Notes under the pieces: generated by a model
Database searches by the model: none
What the model was told of the DNA's origin: nothing
The model's input: only the letters and a program-made list of their open reading frames with translations
Program-made: the position numbers and the translations under genes
NCBI GenBank assembly: GCA_010405405.1
Contig: MU004236.1
Span: forward strand, 508,576 to 572,575
Length of the DNA: 64,000 bases
Source of the DNA: Microthyrium microscopicum
Lineage: Eukaryota; Ascomycota; Dothideomycetes; Microthyriales; Microthyriaceae
Reading direction: 5' to 3'
In this document: positions 58,673 through 64,000 of the stretch, piece after piece
How positions within the stretch are numbered: position 1 is the first letter of the stretch
Layout: every line of letters starts with the position of its first letter

Positions 58673-60473
58673 CAAGGCATCTCCCTATGAAGGGTAGATA
58701 CCTTAACGTATTCTAATAGGTCGTCCATAGAGCGCGCACTATAAGCAAAATACTAAGTATTTTACTATAAGGTATCTTACTATACGTATTCTCTTAAGTA
58801 GTCTTTAGGGAGGAATAGCATAGTAAGCTTTATAATTAATTTTACGCGTATAGAAGCATACTATACTAGAGAGTATAGGATTAAGAGTAGAAAGAGCCTT
58901 TTAGCTAAGAAGGCTTACTCTATAGTAGTAAGACGTTATTCCTAAAGTAATACTTACTACTAGATTATTATAGTAAGACTACGTAGGTATAAAACTACTA
59001 TGTAGTATAAGCTTAACATTATTATAGATTTTACACAATTTTTAATATTATATATTACAATTTTATAATAATTTTACTTCTTTTTTTTCCTAAAAGAGCT
59101 AAAAATATACTTTACCTCTACTAACTTAGTTCTTAATATAGCCATAGAGGAACTTAGCAAGACTTAGGTATATATACTACTTTCTATATAAACTAGCTTA
59201 GCGCTACTTAGACATAATAGCTAGATTAGAGTTATAGTCTTCCTCTTACTTAATACTAAAAAATCTTACTTTACTAAACCTTCTTTATTATAATTCTATT
59301 GCCTAATCATGTTAATTATGCTTAATTTGACGAGGAAAGATAAACTTATATATAATTTAGCCTTATAAGATTATTATATAGTAGTGCTAACTATCTTAGC
59401 GCTAATCTTATGCTATTTCCTTACTTTTTTTACGTTTTTATAGGCATAGTGTTCTATAATAGTAGGCTAGCCCCTTAAATATTTAAGTATAGATACGTTT
59501 TATAAGATAATTAGTATTTATAAGGAATACTTACGCCTTTAGCATTAGTAGTTCTATTAATTAGTAAGCTAAATAGTATATATAATAATTTAGTACGTAA
59601 GCTAAGGGATATAGGCCTACTAAAACGTAACTTTACCTTATATAATATAAATAGAGAAGTCTAAAATACTCTATATTAATGTCTTAAAGCTTACGCAATT
59701 ATATTAAAAGCTAGAAATTACTTTTAGGGATGTAAATTAGTAGTAGAAGAGTATTAGAAGACGTTATAGCTAAAGGGATAGAAGTTTTTAGCGACTTAGA
59801 CTTACTAAAAGTTAGTGAAGTAGTTATAAGCAAAAAGGATAACGCGCTAGAATAATATTATTTAGTAAGGGATTACGTTCTTCTTACTATTAAGATATAA
59901 TACTTAACCTAAAGGGACAATATATAAAGGAATAACCTAAGAACCTACGAAAGGGACAATACCTTAAAAGAGACATCGTAGCTAAGGCTTACCTATAAGC
60001 TAATTTAGTAAGGAACTACTACTACTAAGCTTTACTAAACTTTACTATAGTTATAAATCTATAACCTTGCTTTTATCTTTCTAAGGGAGGAGCCTTATAG
60101 TGCTTACCCTAATTAAAACCCTTACGTAGTATTAGTTTATTTATTAAAGCTATTTTAGAAGAGATATTATAAGTATAGTCCTCCTAAAGAATATTCCCTT
60201 ACTAAATTTAGCAAGCTTCTTTACGAACTAATATCTTTACTTATAACATATCCTTATAACTATACTAAAATCTACATATAGCCTGCTAAACTCCTTCTAT
60301 GCAAGCTATAGTATTATATAAGGATACTACCTTACTAAATATTAGTAACCTTATTATAAACAAAGATAATTTCTACTACTAAAATATAAAAAATAATTAT
60401 TACTAAAAATACTATCTAGAGATAGCCCTAACTAAGGGTAGGGCAGAATAGGTATTAGAATTAATATTAATGG

Positions 60474-60581
60474 GGGGTAGCGTCGCTAATGTGGTAATGT
60501 AGTAACGTGTTTAGAAGTTTAGAAGTTTAGAAGTTTAGAAGTTCTTATCTTGAGCGGTGTTGGCGGTAATGCGCCGTCATA
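60474..60581 (-). repeat. Right terminal inverted repeat
   Basis: 108 bp, the reverse complement of the left TIR, with TTTAGAAG x4 at 60510-60541 and the end GGCGGTAATGCGCCGTCATA. It keeps C at several sites where the left copy has T. Confidence 0.92.
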
Positions 60582-60587
60582 CAAGGG

Positions 60588-62973
60588 CAACAAGCTCGTT
60601 CAGCCCAAGAATAAGAGGCGTAACTTTTGGGAACCCCAGCCTCCGCTTGGCCGGCGTTCGTCTCGCGAATGCAATCCACGCAACCACCTTTCCGCGCCTG
60701 GATTTTCAGCCTGGTCAAATCGGTTTCATTTCTTTGATGGGCTTGCTTTTTGCTTCGTGTCTCTGTGGCGCGTTGGAGGGCACTTGCTATAGTGTGCCTC
60801 GTGCGACATGAGGTCCGGAAAGGGTGCAGGAAAAGGGTGCAGGCAGTATTTTGGGGATGGTTGGATTTGGTTTCGAGGAGTTGGCCTGCATGAGACAGGG
60901 AGCAAGCAGACGGAAGGCAGTTTGACGTGGGACTTGCGCTTGATCGGAGGGAGGATATCTCTCCGTCTGCTAACGATTGTTACTGATTCGTGGCCTAGTG
61001 AGAATCTATCTGTAGAAGCGTTTACCGTCTGGAGGGACGAGTTTTGATAGTGTAGCCCCTGCGTCACGTTGAGCCTCATGGCTTGTTGGTTTCTATCGTG
61101 GACCTGAAATTGTGTCTTGGTCCTTGGCCGACGCCGATCGGCGGTACAAGCCTCTAAACCGCCTGGCCTAGAAAAGCATGCGGAGATGACATGTCTCGCG
61201 AGTCGCAAGGGTTCAAGATGCACTGGGCGGTGGTAATCAAATTGTTCCTAGCATGGCATGCCTGACCGGTTGTTTAGCGATGGCAGATGGGGGCTCAGCT
61301 TAATAAGAGGCGACGAGCAATAGGTTTAGATTGGGGGTGATAATTAAGATATTAAGGTTGGGAAATAAACAACAGAAACCCGATGCGCCATCCTGGGAAG
61401 GCGGAGATTCAGCTTATATGTGGACGATGTAACCATATAAAGTGTTGGTAAGAATGAACCTCAACATCGCCCACAGCGTATACAAGCAGATGCCAATAAA
61501 TATCAAAAATGATGGTAAAAATACCTTGACCTGCTTTTCCATATGCAGAGCTATTACGCGCATGGCAGCATCCAAAGCATTTATCGTATCTGATGGGAGG
61601 AAGAGTGCCAGGTGGAATACGCTGATCCTTTGCTATTAGGCATTTGCGGGCATGGTTCTATCAGTATTCAAGCCGGCTCTTGTCCAGCGTGCGGCACGTC
61701 TCATGTGCTCGCAGCTCGCTATATCTTGTAATGCAATTTTAGTATCAAAGCATTTAATGAGCGTTATCCTTTGAATTCAACTGAATTGAAGATCTTATGT
61801 CAGCTTTGGTCATATCTGGTAATAGCGCATTCGATGGGAAAGAGCGCATGCGCTGGGGAATATAACATGCGATGGGAAATATAACATGCGATGGGAAATA
61901 TAACATGCGATGGGAGATATAACATGCGATGGGAAATATAACATGCGATGGGAGAATGGTAAGCAGCGAAGCAAGCACCCTCCCAACGCATCAGTTAGTC
62001 AGTGGAAACAACCCATGGGACAGTTCGCCAGTAAAGTGGCAAATAATGGCAGGTTTTACCAAGTCACCAATAATAATGAGCAATTGGATACTGCAGGCAT
62101 GGGCAAGGACTTGTGCTCTAGCCAGGAATGTGGTGTGGCAGGCCCAGAGATGCCGCAAGAACTCTGAGCGCGAGGTCTTGCAGCTGCTCTGCATCAAAAG
62201 TAGACGTGGATATGACAGCACTAAGCCTATAGGGTACCATAGGGGAGATTTGCCATGCATAAGCTGTCTACTACTGCTACTACTTGTAAGTACTTGGCCG
62301 TGCTGGCTAACGTGTGTGTGCTCGCTAACAGGGCCTCTGGCGTCTCTGTGCTCCCGCTCAAGCCTTGTGTCTCCCCATGCCCTGCCTAGTCCAGCCTAGT
62401 CTGCCATCTTACCGCGCATCTCCAACACCAAATCTTGGGCCTACAGGGCCTACCACGGTGCCACCACCCACCGCCAGCCTGTCTAATCATCTAATGCGCC
62501 CCTTGTCTCTGGCGGGTTAAACCGAACAGCAGCTTTGTGCCGACAAGTCCAAGAATCTTCATTTCCCCTAACCCACGCCATTCTGAGGGTAACTGAGGGC
62601 TCTGGGTCGTTTCTCCCCATCTCCTCCATTTCTCCCTCCTCCGCTCTTCTGCTTGCCTTCCCAACCAGATCCGATTCACCATCTTTGCATCACCAACCCA
62701 TCATCTGTCCATCACCACTACCCTCCTCATCCATCCCTTCCCTACTCTTAGCACTTGTTCTTGCCTTGATCTACACTTCGTTGTCTCACCTGGCTTGTTA
62801 GCTCAGGCTGCGTGCCGTTGCTCCCCCTTGGCGAGCTTCCGTGGTCGCGCCAGTATTCGAGTCCCGTCACTGCTGCTGACGGGCATCCCACAGTTCAAAG
62901 TAGCTGCTGGCTGTATCCAACTTCATCATCCCCAGTTCTGTCTCACAGTGCTGTCATCCATTAAGTTGTGTCG
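60588..62973. promoter_or_regulatory. Long upstream region of ssn6/cyc8
   Basis: No gene is supported between the large element and the Ssn6 start. It contains a 19-bp minisatellite (about 61,854-61,954), and from about 62,560 a strong plus-strand CT-rich tract (CTCCATTTCTCCCTCCTCC and similar), the usual look of a fungal core promoter and leader. Global regulators in filamentous fungi often have long leaders, so transcription may start well upstream of 62,974. Confidence 0.5.
61854..61954. repeat. 19-bp minisatellite, 5 copies
   Basis: Five head-to-tail copies of GGGAAATATAACATGCGAT with single-base variants (GGGAGAT in one). The unit contains the CATG palindrome and the array lies about 1 kb upstream of the Ssn6 start. 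Confidence 0.9.
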
Positions 62974-64000
62974 ATGATGGCTACTCATCCCCACACTTCG
63001 CCGCAAGGCCCTCTTCCACCTCATGGTCCTCCTATGGTTGGCCATGAACCCAATGGTCATGCACCAATGAATCAGCCTGCGAATACTCTCCAACAGCGGA
63101 TTGCGCAGCTCAATGAAGAATCATGGCTTCGAATTGGTAAGATTTCTTATTATGCCCTTACCGCCAAGCGTTGATACTAACAAAACAATCTCGATAGGCT
63201 CTCTTTGTGAGCTCATGAATGACCCATCGGGAGCTTCTCACGCATATGAGTCTGCTCTTCGTCACAATCGGTTTTCTGTCACTGCGATGCTCAATATCGC
63301 AAACATTCTTCGCGCGCGAGATGCATTTCCCCCCGCGATTGAGTACTTGAAAGCCATCACCAAATTCGAAGAGCGCAATGGAGAAGTATGGGCCGCTTTG
63401 GGTAATTTCTCCTGCCAAATTGCTTCTACTATTATCTAATCAGTTCAAGGCCATTGTTTTCTCATGCTCGACAACCTACAAGATGCCTACCAAGCTTACC
63501 AGCAGGCTTTATATCACTTACCGGATTTGCGGGTAAGTTAATTCTTGATATATATAGCTCATTTCTGATTTATTTGTAGGAACCGCGACTCTGGTACGGA
63601 ATCGGCATTCTGTACGATCGTTATGGGTCCCTGGAGCATGCCGAAGAAGCTTTCTCACAAGTTATGCGCATGTCACGAGACTTTGAAAAGGCCAATGAAA
63701 TTTACTTCCGTCTGGGCATAATTTACAAACAGCAGACCAAATACAGCGCAAGTTTGGAGGTATGTCAATGCTTTTGTGGTACAAACTGTGCAAATCTAAC
63801 AGAATCAGTGTTTTCGCTACATTGTCAATGATCCACCCAAGCCTCTAACACAGGAAGATATCTGGTTCCAGATTGGACATGTTCATGAACAGCAAAAAGA
63901 CGTAAGAAAACTTGCTCAATTCTGGAAGCAGTCTCTAACGACAATTAGTATGATTCAGCAAAATCGGCATATACACGTGTGCTTGATAATGATCCAAAGC
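62974..64000 (+). CDS. ssn6: General transcriptional corepressor Ssn6/Cyc8 (partial)
   Basis: N-terminal part of the TPR corepressor that works with Tup1 to silence many promoters in the nucleus. It is cut by the right edge of the window. Exons seen are 62974-63136, 63198-63401, 63450-63532, 63580-63759, 63809-63901 and 63949 onward. After a short Pro/His-rich head (MMATHPHTSPQGP) the TPR repeats start: LQQRIAQLNEESWLRIGSLCEL, HAYESALRHNRFSVTAMLNIANI, AIEYLKAITKFEERNGEVWAALGHCFLML, AYQQALYHLPDLREPRLWYGIGILYDRYG and EIYFRLGIIYKQQTKYSASLECF, all characteristic of Cyc8. The third exon uses the acceptor TTCAAG at 63444-63449, because the nearer AG breaks the frame. ATG 62974 and ATG 62977 are adjacent; either could be used. 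Confidence 0.95.

Larger units (their letters stand above)
49161..60587. mobile_element. 11.4-kb TIR element, RIP-degraded
   Basis: The element proper is 49167-60581. It has 108-bp terminal inverted repeats (49167-49274 and 60474-60581) that align without gaps, and a perfect 6-bp direct repeat CAAGGG outside each end (49161-49166, 60582-60587), taken as the target duplication. Each TIR contains four 8-bp CTTCTAAA units. The interior is extremely AT-rich with stops in all frames, in contrast to both flanks, as expected after repeat-induced point mutation. Long relic frames survive on both strands. Size, TIRs and a 6-bp duplication are compatible with Maverick/Polinton, Dada or IS3EU-type DNA transposons, or a novel family. 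The superfamily is not established. Confidence 0.92.

Noticed and set aside
60726-61223. 165-codon frame on the minus strand beside the large element
   Set aside because: No recognisable domain and its composition looks random; it may be chance in the flank.
61929-62399. 156-codon frame running out of the minisatellite
   Set aside because: It starts inside the 19-bp repeat and shows no conserved feature.
62795-62977. Possible upstream frame whose TGA overlaps the Ssn6 ATG
   Set aside because: The frame has no ATG (it opens at a TTG), so it is not a credible upstream ORF.

Overview
The window is nuclear DNA from a filamentous ascomycete (Pezizomycotina). The evidence is short spliceosomal introns of about 45-70 bp, two Zn2Cys6 regulators, a HET-domain relic, recognisable Stu1, Kre6/Skn1 and Ssn6/Cyc8 orthologues, and an AT-rich island with C-to-T (RIP-like) decay. 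I lean towards Leotiomycetes, but only by impression.

Layout, left to right. 0.3-6.8 kb: a Zn2Cys6 regulator (-), a small coiled-coil protein (+), an unknown 210-residue protein (-) and a WW-domain Gly/Gln-rich protein (-). 6.8-10.9 kb is gene-poor and holds a 147-bp MITE. 10.9-19.1 kb: a LIM-RhoGAP (+), a small unknown protein (+) and a TPR/DnaJ co-chaperone (-). 20.2-22.5 kb: a dead HET-domain gene split by a RIP-degraded TIR element. 22.7-28.5 kb: a SPRY protein (-), a second copy of the 147-bp MITE, and a Ser/Pro-rich unknown protein (+). 29.1-35.9 kb: an NCS1 permease (-), a PuuE-type deacetylase (+) and a Zn2Cys6 regulator (+), which look like a small nucleobase or allantoin utilisation cluster. 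The permease and deacetylase share a divergent promoter with a 20-bp CCCGCGGG palindrome. 36.0-44.8 kb: a secreted HEXXH protein, Stu1/CLASP and a Kre6/Skn1 GH16 protein, all on (-). 44.8-49.2 kb has no gene that I can support. 49,167-60,581 is a single 11.4-kb element with 108-bp terminal inverted repeats and a 6-bp target duplication (CAAGGG). It is full of RIP-type decay, but at least three long relic reading frames can still be followed. 60.6-63.0 kb is the long upstream region of ssn6/cyc8, whose first six exons run off the right edge.

The multi-exon models were built by hand from GT..AG junctions. In every complete multi-exon gene the summed exon length is a multiple of three and the joined frame is open, which is the main internal check. 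No homology search could be run, so family names come from recognising motifs.

The most notable items are the 11.4-kb TIR element with relic genes on both strands, the two same-length MITEs whose inner TIR block differs between copies yet stays perfectly self-complementary within each copy, the interrupted HET gene, and the permease-deacetylase-regulator cluster with its GC palindrome.
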